42,849 nucleotides of DNA, from NCBI GenBank assembly GCA_016649895.1, contig JAENWR010000018.1:1-42849 (forward strand). The letters are read 5' to 3'. The translations under genes were made by a program, and so were the position numbers. Every line of letters begins with the position of its first letter. Positions within the stretch are counted from its first letter, which is position 1. Source of the stretch: Acidimicrobiia bacterium (GTDB lineage: Bacteria; Actinomycetota; Acidimicrobiia; Acidimicrobiales; SKKL01). The notes beneath the pieces were generated by a model that did no database searches, had not been told where the DNA came from, and worked only from the letters and a program-made list of their open reading frames with translations. Below, in pieces: positions 26,395-35,594 of this stretch.

Positions 26395-28057
26395 CTGTGC
26401 CCGAGTACTCGGTCAGCCTGAACATGCCGAAGAAGCCGGGAACCGGAGTGGACTCACCTGCCTCGAAGCCAGCGATGGTCGGAAGTGGTCCATCGCGAGC
26501 GTCCAGAAGAAACCAGCTGTCGTACCCCGCCTCCTCGAGCAGGGCAGACGCAGAGGCGCGGCCGCTCGAGCCGGACGTGGACAGCCACGGGGAGTCGGCG
26601 TCGAACCAAGTGCTCACCTCACGGAGCCAGAACCCCTGATCGGAGATGAGCGGTGCGTCGCGATGCTGGGCGAGGAACTCCCCCACCTCGGCGACCTCGT
26701 GGGTCCGCTGGCTCATCCACGCGGCGCCGAACACGGTGATGACCACGGCCCCGCCGACGAACACCACTCGACGGACGCGATCGAGCGACGCCAGGGCGGC
26801 GCAACCAACCGCTCCGGCGATGACCCCGGCGGGCAGCAGGTAGCGCGCCCCCCACTGCGGCGTTGCTCCGCCGGTGTACTGCGTGAGCCACACCAGCGGT
26901 AGCGACACGGCGACGATGGCCAGCGGCAGACGGGCCGAGGGGCTCCGCCAACCGGCGGCCAACCCGAGCACTGCGACGGGTGTGGCCGCGGCGAGCCCTG
27001 GGACGAATCCGAGCCCATCGACGATGCGCATCGTGTACAGCACTGCGATGACAGCCACCGCGACAACGACGTGGCGTTGCTCGGGGACTCGCACCCAACC
27101 GAGCCAGCCGAGCGCGAGGGCGAGCACCAGTCCGAACAGCAACATCGTGGGCTGACTGGTGGGGAAGAGACCCCAACCTGTGATGGCGGCCTCGCGGACC
27201 CGCAGCGCGAGATCGCCCCCCGCTGCCCCCGCGGTGCCGGTGGCCCGGCCGCCCCGGAAGGTCTCACCCATGAGCGCCACCTCGAGCGCGGCGTTGGCCA
27301 CGAGGACCGAACCGAGCCCCACGACCGCGGCCAGGCCGAGGCGGATCGGTGCCCCGATCCCCCGACGCGCGACCAGTACACACGTTGCGGTGGCGGCGAC
27401 GGTGACGAAGCCGAACACCAGTGCCTCGGTGCGCATCGTGGAGGCGGCACCGACGAGCGCCCCAGCGATCAGTCCTGTCCGCAGCATTCCTAGGTCGTCT
27501 CGCTTCATGGCGGTGACCACCGCCCAGGCCATTAGACCGGCACCGATGCTGTGCTCCCAAAAGTCGAGCGCGTAGACCAGCACCGGCGACGCCAGGCCGG
27601 TGAGCCAGAAGGCCAGCCAGCCGGACCCCGACCGAATCCGGTCGGCGATGGCCCGTGCCGCCAACCCGCACACCACCGCACCGGCGATGGGAAGCATGAG
27701 CGACAGGCGGTAGCCACCCAATTCGTAGAGGGGGCGAGCGGCCAGGATCATCGGCAAGCTCGTGGTGTTGACGTAGTGCCCACCGATTTCGGCCGTGTTG
27801 TAGAGGGGGTGGAGCTCGGCCTCGGGGTCGAGGGCGGCGGCCCAATAGCCGACGTCGGGGACCCAGCTGTCGTTGCGCACCATCGCCTCGAGGGTGGCCG
27901 ACTTCCCGCCAGTGTCGGTCCCCAAATAACCGCGGTCGTCCATCACGAACGAGACCGCGAAGAGGATCGCCCCCAGCGCAAGCGCTGCGGCCACCACCCG
28001 AACGACGGATGTGGGTGTCGGCACTCCGTCCGCCTGTCCTCGCGCCGAAGCGCTCAT
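26378..28057 (-). CDS. Polytopic membrane protein, GT-C-like (paralog B)
   Basis: A 559-residue protein with about ten membrane helices and a soluble tail. The early loop reads YLGTDTGGKSATLEAMVRND, where the usual E of a D-E motif is T, so this copy may differ catalytically from its neighbour. The shared phrase LTQYTGGATPQWGARYLLP, matching the other gene's [15 protein letters not shown], shows that the two are tandem paralogs. The ATG at 28057 was chosen (MSASARGQADGVP); the frame stays open further into uvrB, but that segment is low-complexity shadow. It starts 79 bases after the uvrB stop. Confidence 0.73.
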   Translation of the reverse strand: MSASARGQADGVPTPTSVVRVVAAALALGAILFAVSFVMDDRGYLGTDTGGKSATLEAMVRNDSWVPDVGYWAAALDPEAELHPLYNTAEIGGHYVNTTSLPMILAARPLYELGGYRLSLMLPIAGAVVCGLAARAIADRIRSGSGWLAFWLTGLASPVLVYALDFWEHSIGAGLMAWAVVTAMKRDDLGMLRTGLIAGALVGAASTMRTEALVFGFVTVAATATCVLVARRGIGAPIRLGLAAVVGLGSVLVANAALEVALMGETFRGGRATGTAGAAGGDLALRVREAAITGWGLFPTSQPTMLLFGLVLALALGWLGWVRVPEQRHVVVAVAVIAVLYTMRIVDGLGFVPGLAAATPVAVLGLAAGWRSPSARLPLAIVAVSLPLVWLTQYTGGATPQWGARYLLPAGVIAGAVGCAALASLDRVRRVVFVGGAVVITVFGAAWMSQRTHEVAEVGEFLAQHRDAPLISDQGFWLREVSTWFDADSPWLSTSGSSGRASASALLEEAGYDSWFLLDARDGPLPTIAGFEAGESTPVPGFFGMFRLTEYSGTDDAVG

Positions 28058-28136
28058 TGCCGCGTCACCACCCTCCCCGGTCGGCACCTCGAGCGTCGAT
28101 TCAAGCACTCGCCCTCGACCGGGAAAACAGGTGCTG

Positions 28137-30161
28137 TCACACGACCTCGCGCAGCTCTCGCTTGAGCTCTTTGATCTCGTCGCGCAGACGGGCCGCGTAC
28201 TCGAAGCGCAGGTCGCCCGAGGCCTCGTGCATCTCCTCCTCGAGCGTGCGGATGAGTCGCTCGAGCTCCTCGTGCGGGAGATCGGCCAGCTCGGACCGGA
28301 TCTTCTCGGCCTCGCCCGGGCGACGTCGGCGGCGATCGCCGTCGGGCACCGGGGCCTTCTCGCTGGGCCGCAGGTAGGAGAGGATGTCGGTGACCGCCTT
28401 GCGGATGGTCTGCGGGTTGATGCCGTGCTCGAGGTTGTAGGCCACCTGCACACCGCGCCGGCGGTTGGTCTCGGAGATCGCCCGCTCCATCGAGTTGGTG
28501 ATGCGGTCGGCGTACATGATGACCCGGCCGTCGACGTTGCGCGCGGCGCGGCCGATGGTCTGGATGAGTGACGTCTCGGAGCGCAGGAAGCCCTCCTTGT
28601 CGGCATCGAGGATGGTGACGAGCTGCACCTCGGGGAGGTCGAGCCCCTCTCGCAGCAGGTGGATGCCGACGAGCACGTCGAACTCGCCGAGCCGGAGGTC
28701 GCGCAGGATCTCGATGCGCTGGATGGTGTCGACCTCGCTGTGCAGGTAGCGCACCCGCACGCCCAGCTCGAGCAGGTAGTCGGTGAGGTCCTCGGCCATC
28801 TTCTTGGTGAGGGTGGTGACGAGCACGCGACCCTCGGTGGTGACCACTGCGTTGATGTTCTCGATGAGGTCGTCGATCTGCCCCTTGGTGGGCTTGACCA
28901 CCACCTCGGGGTCGACCAGGCCGGTGGGGCGGACGATCTGCTCGACGATCTGGGTGGAGTTCTCGACCTCCCAGTTGCCCGGTGTGGCCGAGAGGAACAC
29001 GCATTGGCCGATGCGCCCCATGAACTCCTCGAACCGCAGCGGTCGGTTGTCGGCAGCGGACGGCAGCCGGAAGCCGTGGTCGATGAGGTTGGCCTTGCGG
29101 CTGCGGTCGCCTTCGTACTGCCCGTGCAGCTGCGGCACGCTGACGTGGCTCTCGTCGAGCACGACGAGGAAGTCCTTGGGGAAGAAGTCGAGCAGGGTGT
29201 TGGGCGGTTCGCCCGGGCTGCGGCCGTCGATGGGCGCCGAGTAGTTCTCGATTCCGTTGCAGAAGCCGACCTCGTTCATCATCTCGAGGTCGTACTGGGT
29301 GCGCATGCGGAGCCGCTGCGCCTCGAGCAGCTTGCCCTCGCGTTCGAACTGCGCCAGCCGCTCCTGCAGCTCGACCTCGATGCGCACGATGGCCGTGGCC
29401 ATGCGCTCCTCGCCCGTCACGTAGTGCGTAGCGGGGAAGACGATGAGCTCGTCGAGCGAGCCCACCCGCTCGCCGGTGAGCGGATCGACCACCGTGATGG
29501 CGGTGACCTCGTCGCCGAAGAGCTCGACCCTGACGGCCGTCTCCTCATAGGCGGGGTGGATCTCGATGGTGTCGCCCCGCACCCGGAACTTGCCCCGCAC
29601 GAGGTTCATGTCGTTGCGCTCGTACTGCATGTCGACCAGTTGGCGCAGCACGGCCCGCTGGTCGTGCTCCTCGCCCACCCGCACGACGAGCAGCTTGTCG
29701 CGGTACTCCTCGGGCGAACCCAGACCGTAGATGCACGACACCGACGCCACGACGATGACGTCGCGCCGGGTGAGCAACGCCGAGGTGGCCGAGTGCCGCA
29801 AGCGGTCGATCTCGTCGTTGACCGACGAATCCTTCTCGATGTAGGTGTCGCTCGAGGCCATGTAGGCCTCGGGCTGGTAGTAGTCGTAGTAGCTGACGAA
29901 GTACTCGACCCGGTTCTCGGGGAAGAACTCGCGGAACTCGCTGGCGAGCTGGGCGGCCAGTGCCTTGTTGGGGGCGATGACCAGCGTGGGACGCTGCACC
30001 TGCTCGATGGCCCAGGCAATGGTGGCGCTCTTGCCGCTGCCGGTGATGCCGAGCAGCGTCTGGAAGCGATGACCAGTGTTGATGCCTTCGCTGAGCTGCG
30101 CGATGGCGTTCGGCTGGTCGCCGGCGGGCTGGAACTCGGAGACCATCTTGAAAGGCGGCAC
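28137..30161 (-). CDS. uvrB: Excinuclease ABC subunit B
   Basis: A 674-residue helicase-like repair protein. P-loop GITGSGKSA near residue 38-46 (serine where the family commonly has threonine after lysine; tolerated). Beta-hairpin region [16 protein letters not shown] with [33 protein letters not shown] (DEAH-like D-E-S-H), helicase motifs [18 protein letters not shown] and [12 protein letters not shown], and C-terminal UVR motif [27 protein letters not shown] that binds UvrC. GTG start gives [20 protein letters not shown], the expected N-terminus. Preceded by coaE (47 bases), the usual actinobacterial arrangement. Confidence 0.99.
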   Translation of the reverse strand: MPPFKMVSEFQPAGDQPNAIAQLSEGINTGHRFQTLLGITGSGKSATIAWAIEQVQRPTLVIAPNKALAAQLASEFREFFPENRVEYFVSYYDYYQPEAYMASSDTYIEKDSSVNDEIDRLRHSATSALLTRRDVIVVASVSCIYGLGSPEEYRDKLLVVRVGEEHDQRAVLRQLVDMQYERNDMNLVRGKFRVRGDTIEIHPAYEETAVRVELFGDEVTAITVVDPLTGERVGSLDELIVFPATHYVTGEERMATAIVRIEVELQERLAQFEREGKLLEAQRLRMRTQYDLEMMNEVGFCNGIENYSAPIDGRSPGEPPNTLLDFFPKDFLVVLDESHVSVPQLHGQYEGDRSRKANLIDHGFRLPSAADNRPLRFEEFMGRIGQCVFLSATPGNWEVENSTQIVEQIVRPTGLVDPEVVVKPTKGQIDDLIENINAVVTTEGRVLVTTLTKKMAEDLTDYLLELGVRVRYLHSEVDTIQRIEILRDLRLGEFDVLVGIHLLREGLDLPEVQLVTILDADKEGFLRSETSLIQTIGRAARNVDGRVIMYADRITNSMERAISETNRRRGVQVAYNLEHGINPQTIRKAVTDILSYLRPSEKAPVPDGDRRRRRPGEAEKIRSELADLPHEELERLIRTLEEEMHEASGDLRFEYAARLRDEIKELKRELREVV

Positions 30162-30208
30162 GCCTGAGATGGTACCCAGGGGGTATGACGGTCTCGATGG
30201 GGCGGCGG

Positions 30209-30820
30209 CTACGAACCGGGGTGCGGCGGGTGATCGAGCGAGGTCAGCCAGGCCCAGCAGCGGTCGACCTCGGCCCGGAGCTGGGTGAGGTCGCCCGAGT
30301 TGTCGACCACGAAGTCGGCCAGAACGAGGCGCTCATCGCGGCTGATCTGCGCCGCGATGCGTGCCGTGGCGTCGGCCTCGGTGAAACCGCGGTGCTCCAC
30401 GAGCCGGGCGATGGCCATCTCGGTTGGCACGTCGACCACGATCACGTGGCCCATCCCTGCCCGCTTCTCGGTGAGCAGCGGGATGTCCATCACCACGATC
30501 GCATCCGTGCCCGCCGCGGCAGCCATCCGCGACGCCATCTCGGCCTGCACCGCGGGGTGCACGATCTTGTTGAGGTCGGCCAGAGCGCCCTTGTCGGAGA
30601 AGACCATCAGGGCCACGGCGGCGCGGTCGAGCGTCCCGTCGGCCGCCAGGATGCCCTGACCGAAGCGGTCGACCATCGCCGCGAGCACCGGCTGGTCGGG
30701 CTGCTGCAGCTCTCGCACGATGCCATCGGCATCGATGAGCACGGCGCCGCGGGCCACCAGGCGCTCGGCCACCGACGACTTCCCCGAACCGATCCCTCCG
30801 GTCAAACCCACGACCAACAT
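30209..30820 (-). CDS. coaE: Dephospho-CoA kinase
   Basis: A 203-residue P-loop kinase that performs the last step of coenzyme A synthesis, phosphorylating the 3'-hydroxyl of dephospho-CoA. The P-loop [12 protein letters not shown] is at residues 5-16, [10 protein letters not shown] gives the substrate/metal aspartate, and [14 protein letters not shown] plus [20 protein letters not shown] fit the CoaE lid and core. Typical length. Some actinobacterial CoaE carry a C-terminal UPF0157 domain; this one does not. It is next to uvrB, as is usual, and divergent from the histidine kinase gene. Confidence 0.96.
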   Translation of the reverse strand: MLVVGLTGGIGSGKSSVAERLVARGAVLIDADGIVRELQQPDQPVLAAMVDRFGQGILAADGTLDRAAVALMVFSDKGALADLNKIVHPAVQAEMASRMAAAAGTDAIVVMDIPLLTEKRAGMGHVIVVDVPTEMAIARLVEHRGFTEADATARIAAQISRDERLVLADFVVDNSGDLTQLRAEVDRCWAWLTSLDHPPHPGS

Positions 30821-30938
30821 GTCGTGGGAAGCTACCAGCCGGGTGCGACGACCTCGTCGAGACGTTCAAGTCGGCTTGACACCTGCCGATCCAGAAGGAG
30901 GCGGACGACCAGCGTGACCAGAGGGTCAGGATGTCCGG

Positions 30939-32735
30939 ATGAGTCTGACGAGCGAGCGTCCCACCGACGCCGCCACATCTGAGGTGCGCGACACGACCGA
31001 CAGCGGTCGGCGCCGCCGCGTCGCACGACTGATCCCGGCGCGCCTCCGCAACGCCGGCGGCATCGAGGACCAGGTCGACGCGCTCACCGCCGGCACCTTC
31101 GGCGGCGAGGTCGACCGACTAAGGCCGTTCAACCCCGCCATCCTCACCATCCGCTGGGGCGCAACCATCGCCTGTCTGGCGCTGGCGGCCCAGTCGTTCG
31201 TCGACCGCGACCTCGACGTCGTAGCGTGGACCTTCGCCGTGGTGTCCTACACGGCGTTCCGCACCATCAGCCCCATCCGGTACGTCGGCGACACGCGCAG
31301 CCTCCTGGCGGTCCTGGGCGAGGTGGGCCTCCTCACCCTCGCCGTCACCGGCACCGGCTACTGGTCGTCTCCGTTCGTGGTCAGCTTGGTGTCGGCGATC
31401 ATGGTGGCCGGCTTCGCCCGCGGCTTCGGGTTCGCGTTGCGCATCAGCGTGGTCGCGGTGCTGGCGGTCGCCATCCCCGACGCCGCGCGCGCCGAGTACG
31501 TATGGGAGATCGACGGGGCCGTCTCGCTCGAGCGCGCCGTCATCCTGCTCATGGTGTCGGTCATCGCCGGCTACGCCCGACGGATCTCGGGCGAAGCCGA
31601 TGCGCAGCACACCCTTGCGCTCGACCGGCTCGGCCGCCTCGCCGACGCCAACGCCCTCCTCTTCTCCCTGCACCGGGTGGCCCAGACGCTGCCGGCATCC
31701 CTCGATTTCGACGAGGTGCTCGACTCGACCGTTCAGCGCCTCCGGGGCCTGCTCGACTTCGACGCCGCGGCGGTGCTCATCGCCGACGACACCGACGGCA
31801 CCTGGCACGTCGCTCGCCGCGAGGGCCTCCGGCTGGGTGACCGCCTCAGCGAGTCGGAGCTGCCGGGGGTGCTCCGCACCGTGGCCGAACGCCGCGAGCT
31901 CGTCGTCCGCAACGAGCTGAGCAATGCCCACCCGGGCCTGGCCCCCTCGATGGGATCGGGGATCTACGCACCCCTCACCGCTCGCGGGGCGCTCATCGGC
32001 CTGGTGAGCCTCGAGCACAAGGACGAACGCCACTTCACCCAGCGTGACGTCGAGCTCATCAACGGCTTCGTCGAACCGGTCGCCCTTGCCATCGACAACG
32101 CTCGCTGGTTCATGCGGCTGCGCACCGTCGGCGCCGACGAGGAGCGCACCCGGATCGCCCGGGAGCTGCACGACCGCATCGGCCAGTCGCTCGCCTACCT
32201 GGCGTTCGAGCTCGACCGCATCGTGTCGGCCCAGGCGAGGGGAGCCGAGATCGGCCCGTCGCTCGACCAGCTGCGCGACGACGTCCGAGGCGTCATCGGC
32301 GAGGTGCGCGACACCCTGTACGACCTGCGCACCGACGTGTCCGACAACCAGGACCTGGCCGACACCCTGGATCAGTTCATCCAACGGGTGAAGGATCGCA
32401 CCGGCCTGGAGATCACGCTCTACGCCGATCGGGGACCACGCTTGCCGATCCTGCAGGAGCGCGAGATGTGGCGCATCGCCCAGGAGGCGCTCACCAACGT
32501 GGAGCGCCACGCCAAGGCCAGCCGGGTGCGCGTCCTGTGGCGCTGCAACGGCCAGGCGGCGGCCCTCGAGATCGCTGACGACGGCGCCGGCTTCCCGGTG
32601 GGCCGCTCCGGACGCCTCGATTCCTACGGGATCATGGGCATGAGGGAGCGTGCAGCGAGCATCGGGGCCACTCTCGACGTACTCTCAGAGCCGGGAAAGG
32701 GCACACGAGTGCGCTGCTACCTGGCCCCGACATGA
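30939..32735 (+). CDS. NarL-type sensor histidine kinase with GAF domain
   Basis: A 598-residue membrane kinase. After about 65 cytoplasmic residues there are about six membrane helices (roughly residues 70-215). A GAF domain (about 245-390, FDAAAVLIADDTDGTW to QRDVELINGFVEPVALAIDNAR) follows. The HisKA_3 dimerisation helix carries the phospho-accepting histidine in ERTRIARELHDRIGQSL (H411). The HATPase domain has EALTNVERHAKASRVRV (N-box), EIADDGAGFPVG and SYGIMGMRERAASIGATL. It phosphorylates the regulator encoded 19 bases downstream. The GAF domain suggests a small-molecule or redox input, but no ligand residues can be assigned. ATG start follows AGGATG-like sequence. Confidence 0.93.
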   Translation: MSLTSERPTDAATSEVRDTTDSGRRRRVARLIPARLRNAGGIEDQVDALTAGTFGGEVDRLRPFNPAILTIRWGATIACLALAAQSFVDRDLDVVAWTFAVVSYTAFRTISPIRYVGDTRSLLAVLGEVGLLTLAVTGTGYWSSPFVVSLVSAIMVAGFARGFGFALRISVVAVLAVAIPDAARAEYVWEIDGAVSLERAVILLMVSVIAGYARRISGEADAQHTLALDRLGRLADANALLFSLHRVAQTLPASLDFDEVLDSTVQRLRGLLDFDAAAVLIADDTDGTWHVARREGLRLGDRLSESELPGVLRTVAERRELVVRNELSNAHPGLAPSMGSGIYAPLTARGALIGLVSLEHKDERHFTQRDVELINGFVEPVALAIDNARWFMRLRTVGADEERTRIARELHDRIGQSLAYLAFELDRIVSAQARGAEIGPSLDQLRDDVRGVIGEVRDTLYDLRTDVSDNQDLADTLDQFIQRVKDRTGLEITLYADRGPRLPILQEREMWRIAQEALTNVERHAKASRVRVLWRCNGQAAALEIADDGAGFPVGRSGRLDSYGIMGMRERAASIGATLDVLSEPGKGTRVRCYLAPT

Positions 32736-32754
32736 CCACCAGATGGGAGATGGT

Positions 32755-33402
32755 GTGAGCATTCGACTCATGCTGGCCGATGACCACCGGATGCTGCGCG
32801 AGGGGCTGCGACGCTCGATGACCGAGCATGGCTTCGACGTGGTGGGCGAGGCGTCTGACGGCGCCGAGGCCGTCGACATGGCCGGGGAGCTGAAGCCCGA
32901 CGTGATCCTCATGGACGTCACCATGCCCGAGCTCGACGGGGTCGAGGCCACGCGGCTGGTGAAGGTCGCCAACCCGGCGATCCGCGTCATCATGCTCACC
33001 ATGCACGCCGACCAGGAGGTCCTGGCCGCCGCCATCCGATCCGGAGCCAGCGGCTACCTGGTGAAGGACTGCTCCACCGAGGAGATCGCCGATGCCATCC
33101 GCTCGGCGGTGTCGGGCGAGACCACCCTCTCCCCCGCGCTCGCGGCCTCGATGCTCAACGAGGTGCGCAAGCTCGACGCCCCCGACAAGCCCGAGGAGGA
33201 CCGTGTCGTCACGAAGCGTGAGGAAGAGGTCCTCCAGCTCATCGCCGACGGCTGCTCCACCCCCGAGGTGGCCGAGCGCCTCTACATCAGCCAGAAGACG
33301 GTGAAGAACCACCTGGCATCGATCTACCAGAAGCTCGATGCCCGTGACCGCACCCAGGCGGTGCTGCAGGCGGTGCGCATGGGCATCGTCAGCCTGGACT
33401 GA
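32755..33402 (+). CDS. LuxR/NarL-family response regulator
   Basis: A 215-residue two-domain regulator. Receiver: acidic pocket in RLMLADDHRMLREGLRR, phospho-acceptor aspartate in VILMDVTMPE (D54), threonine in MLTMHADQE, lysine in GYLVKDCS. Output: LuxR-type helix-turn-helix TKREEEVLQLIADGCSTPEVAERLYISQKTVKNHLASI. GTG at 32755 was preferred to ATG 32743 because a GGGAGATG ribosome site precedes it. The cognate kinase is immediately upstream, and the pilin genes follow 128 bases downstream on the same strand, so they are a plausible direct target (inference). Confidence 0.94.
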   Translation: MSIRLMLADDHRMLREGLRRSMTEHGFDVVGEASDGAEAVDMAGELKPDVILMDVTMPELDGVEATRLVKVANPAIRVIMLTMHADQEVLAAAIRSGASGYLVKDCSTEEIADAIRSAVSGETTLSPALAASMLNEVRKLDAPDKPEEDRVVTKREEEVLQLIADGCSTPEVAERLYISQKTVKNHLASIYQKLDARDRTQAVLQAVRMGIVSLD

Positions 33403-33416
33403 CCTCGGAGCGTGGC

Positions 33417-33439
33417 CGAAATAGGCCAAACGTCCTATT
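33417..33439. promoter_or_regulatory. Inverted repeat before the pilin genes
   Basis: AATAGG (33420-33425) and CCTATT (33434-33439) form a 6-base inverted repeat with 8 bases between. The left side is part of CGAAATAGGCC (33417-33427). Similar sequence (CGAAATTAGGTC on the minus strand, 42036-42047) occurs upstream of the Tad operon at a comparable distance. It could be a regulator site; only two examples support it. Confidence 0.3.
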
Positions 33440-33530
33440 CATCTTCTCGCCGAAACTGCCGATGGTTGTGGAGACAGAGAGTCGTGGTCCCCCACATGGG
33501 GTCCGGCACCAACCAAAGGGAGTCCACCCC

Positions 33531-33722
33531 ATGCTTACCCAGTTCAACGTCCTCACCGCTTGGATCAAGGCCCACATCGACAGCGACCGTGGCGCCTCCC
33601 TCGTGGAGTACGCCCTCCTCGTCGCCCTCATCGCCGTGGTCTGCATCGCCGCCATCAGCTTCCTCGGTGAGAGCGCTTCGACCCAGCTCTCGAAGGTCGG
33701 TTCCTCCATCGAAGGCGCCTGA
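33531..33722 (+). CDS. Flp/Tad type IVb pilin, copy 1
   Basis: A 63-residue prepilin. Leader of 21 residues ends DSDRG; the prepilin peptidase would cut after glycine, leaving ASLVEYALLVALIAVVCIAA with the glutamate at +5 and tyrosine at +6 required of Flp pilins. A single membrane helix and a short tail (GESASTQLSKVGSSIEGA) follow. The ATG at 33531 was chosen, preceded by AAAGGGAG-like sequence. A GC-rich hairpin sits between this gene and the second pilin. The minus-strand Tad genes nearby supply the assembly machinery. The small tail gives a minimal pilin. Confidence 0.93.
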   Translation: MLTQFNVLTAWIKAHIDSDRGASLVEYALLVALIAVVCIAAISFLGESASTQLSKVGSSIEGA

Positions 33723-33744
33723 GCCAGCACACGTACGCGAGTTC

Positions 33745-33778
33745 AAGGGCCGGGTCGGATACTTCCGGCCCGGCCCTT
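33745..33778 (+). terminator. Hairpin between the two pilin genes
   Basis: AAGGGCCGGG (33745-33754) pairs perfectly with 33769-33778 around a 14-base loop; three further loop pairs can form. Only three T's follow. Likely a partial terminator or an mRNA stabiliser that raises the output of pilin 1 over pilin 2. Confidence 0.6.
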
Positions 33779-33804
33779 TGCTCGTTCGGAGAGGAGACGC
33801 AGTC

Positions 33805-34029
33805 ATGAACGACGCAGCACCTCCGGTGTGCCTCACGGCGATCCACCCCTCGATGCCCAACGCGGCGGACAGCACCCTGGACAGCACCGACCGAGGTGCG
33901 TCGCTCGTCGAGTACGCGCTGCTCCTCGCTCTCATCGCGGTGGTCTGCGTGGGCGCGATGTCGTTCCTCGGTGGGACGACGGGCGACAGCCTCTCGACAT
34001 CGACGAGCAAGATGTTCGTCGCCGACTGA
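33805..34029 (+). CDS. Flp/Tad type IVb pilin-like protein, copy 2
   Basis: A 74-residue prepilin. Long leader of 31 residues (MNDAAPPVCLTAIHPSM then acidic/serine-rich, ending DRG), followed by ASLVEYALLLALIAVVCVGAM, again with E at +5 and Y at +6. Mature part is about 43 residues. Compared with copy 1 the hydrophobic core is nearly identical, while the leader and tail differ, suggesting duplication and divergence. Start ATG with GAGAGGAG about 8 bases upstream. It could be a minor pilin capping or initiating the fibre (inference). Ends before a strong terminator. Confidence 0.88.
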   Translation: MNDAAPPVCLTAIHPSMPNAADSTLDSTDRGASLVEYALLLALIAVVCVGAMSFLGGTTGDSLSTSTSKMFVAD

Positions 34030-34041
34030 GATCACGCACCA

Positions 34042-34079
34042 CGACAGCGGCCCGGAGCACCAGCTTCGGGCCGCTGTCG
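34042..34079. terminator. Strong terminator after pilin 2 (bidirectional candidate)
   Basis: CGACAGCGGCCCG (34042-34054) pairs perfectly with 34067-34079. The inner bases extend the stem by four more pairs, leaving an ACCA loop, so the stem is about 17 pairs. No U-tract follows on either strand. It sits in the 98-base gap between convergent genes, so it can end both the pilin transcript and the Tad operon. Confidence 0.75.
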
Positions 34080-34127
34080 CGTCTGCGTCCACGCCGACCG
34101 CTGCAGGCAGGTGGTCAGCGAGTGCGT

Positions 34128-35591
34128 CTACTCGTTCCGCCTGAAGATCGACCAACCGGTCGACCCGTCGTCGGCGGCGCGCTCCGGGTCGATCGGATCG
34201 AGCGGCGCGTCGGCCACCCACGCCTCCGAGGTCAGCAGCTGTTCCGACACCGGTGAGTCGGTCTGCCAGACGACGATGTCGATGTCGAAGTGGTCGAGCA
34301 CCTCGAGCACGCGACGGCCCTGGTGAAGATCGATCATGCCCTCGAGCACCCGCTCGGGGTACATGTCGAAGCGGTCGTCGAAGAAGACGTTCTGGATGGG
34401 CCCATACCGGTACTCGAGGTAGTTCCCAACCCGGTCGATGTAGGCCACCCGCTCGTCGCCGTGCGGGAGAACGCCTTCATCGTCCAGCCGGGCGATCTCG
34501 GCCATCGGGTAGCTCTCCAGCTCGAGGTGCGGACCGCTGGACAAGGAGAGGAGCAGCACGAGCATCCCTGCGACGGAGACGCCGAGCAAACCCTTGGCCA
34601 GCGGAGAGCGCTCGTCGGACCGTAAGCGCCCAAGGTTCGGTGCGGCAGCGGCCAGCAGTGGAGCAACTGCGATGGCGGCGATCGGAATGTTGCGTGCCCC
34701 GAGGAGCGCCGCCCCGATGAACGTCGCGGCAGGCACGACCAGCTCCCACCTGCCGACCCGCCGGGCAGCGAGGAACGCCAGCACCAGTTGGAGGAGGAAC
34801 AGTCGCGCTCCCCACCCGGCGAAGTCGGGAGAACGCCACTCGGTGACGGCCTGGAGCTGATCGGCCCGTCCGAGCAACGTGACGGGGAACGTGAGGATCG
34901 TGACGCTCACCGGCGACACGACGCCGCCGAAGACCGTGCCGACCGCCGTCAGTCCTGCGACCCGTGAGAGGCGCGCCACATCGCCCCGATCGATCAGACG
35001 GCCAACGAACAGGGTACCGACGAGGACGATACCGAGTGGGAACGAGCCGTGGCTGTTCACCCACACCCACATGAGCGGGACGATCGGCCACAGGGGGCCG
35101 CGGTCCGCCAGGACCCACAGACCGACGAAGCAGACGAGTCCGATCATGAGCGGCCGCTCGACCCATAGGATCGCACCTGTGCCGACGCTGAGCGCCGCTA
35201 TCGCCAGGCGCGGGATCAACGATCGTGCGGCCCGGGTCAGCCACCAGACGCCGACTGCGACCACGGACGCGAGCGCCATGTGCAGCAGCCGCGGACCAGC
35301 CAGTCCGAACCCGCGCTCGAGCACCGCGTACATCAACGAGGCGAGCCAGGACTGCACCGTCCACACCTCGCCAGCAGCGGTGAACGTGTACGGGTCGGTC
35401 GACGGGACCGACCCTTGATCGAGGATCAGGCGACCAGTGGCCAGGTGGGTGAAGAAGCTGTTGTCGGAGAGCTTGCCCGCGCCCACGAACGCACCGATGA
35501 GGGCGACGACCGATCCCAGTCCGACTCCGAGCGTCAACCGGTCGTGGAGGGTTTGTGGGCCCTCCGCCCCGCCCGCCATGGCCTCCACCAC
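34128..35591 (-). CDS. Polytopic membrane protein (GT-C-like), last gene of Tad operon
   Basis: A 487-residue protein with about ten membrane helices. The first outer loop DNSFFTHLATGRLILDQG then S-T-D-P-Y-T-F-T and W-x-x-Q-S-W-L is a pattern shared by many bacterial membrane proteins of glycosyltransferase-like layout (x-D-x-x-H-x-x-x-G-R-x-I-L). I know of no proven function. The acidic residues in the loop before helix 2 may form a donor site. A soluble domain of about 125 residues closes the protein and includes VAYIDRVGNYLEYRYG and VVWQTDSP. The gene starts GTG (or ATG at 35579) 3 bases after tadC, implying co-expression with the pilus. It could glycosylate pilins or other surface proteins, which is inference from location alone. 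Confidence 0.7.
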   Translation of the reverse strand: MVEAMAGGAEGPQTLHDRLTLGVGLGSVVALIGAFVGAGKLSDNSFFTHLATGRLILDQGSVPSTDPYTFTAAGEVWTVQSWLASLMYAVLERGFGLAGPRLLHMALASVVAVGVWWLTRAARSLIPRLAIAALSVGTGAILWVERPLMIGLVCFVGLWVLADRGPLWPIVPLMWVWVNSHGSFPLGIVLVGTLFVGRLIDRGDVARLSRVAGLTAVGTVFGGVVSPVSVTILTFPVTLLGRADQLQAVTEWRSPDFAGWGARLFLLQLVLAFLAARRVGRWELVVPAATFIGAALLGARNIPIAAIAVAPLLAAAAPNLGRLRSDERSPLAKGLLGVSVAGMLVLLLSLSSGPHLELESYPMAEIARLDDEGVLPHGDERVAYIDRVGNYLEYRYGPIQNVFFDDRFDMYPERVLEGMIDLHQGRRVLEVLDHFDIDIVVWQTDSPVSEQLLTSEAWVADAPLDPIDPERAADDGSTGWSIFRRNE

Positions 35592-35594
35592 GGG

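Noticed and set aside
26378-28606. Extended 742-residue version of paralog B reaching into uvrB
   Set aside because: The first 183 residues are serine/arginine-rich shadow of uvrB; a proper membrane-protein start is at 28057.
28659-30167. 502-residue plus-strand frame opposite uvrB
   Set aside because: Shadow of a high-GC gene; uvrB has all motifs and there is no ribosome site for this frame.
30846-30859. Small palindrome CGACGA-CC-TCGTCG in the coaE/kinase gap
   Set aside because: Short and made of a very common trinucleotide in this genome; likely chance.
30876-30904. TTGACA as a -35 box before the histidine kinase
   Set aside because: No -10-like hexamer at the right distance; the TTGACA lies in a small inverted repeat (TCAAG-TCGG-CTTGA), so it was not called a promoter.
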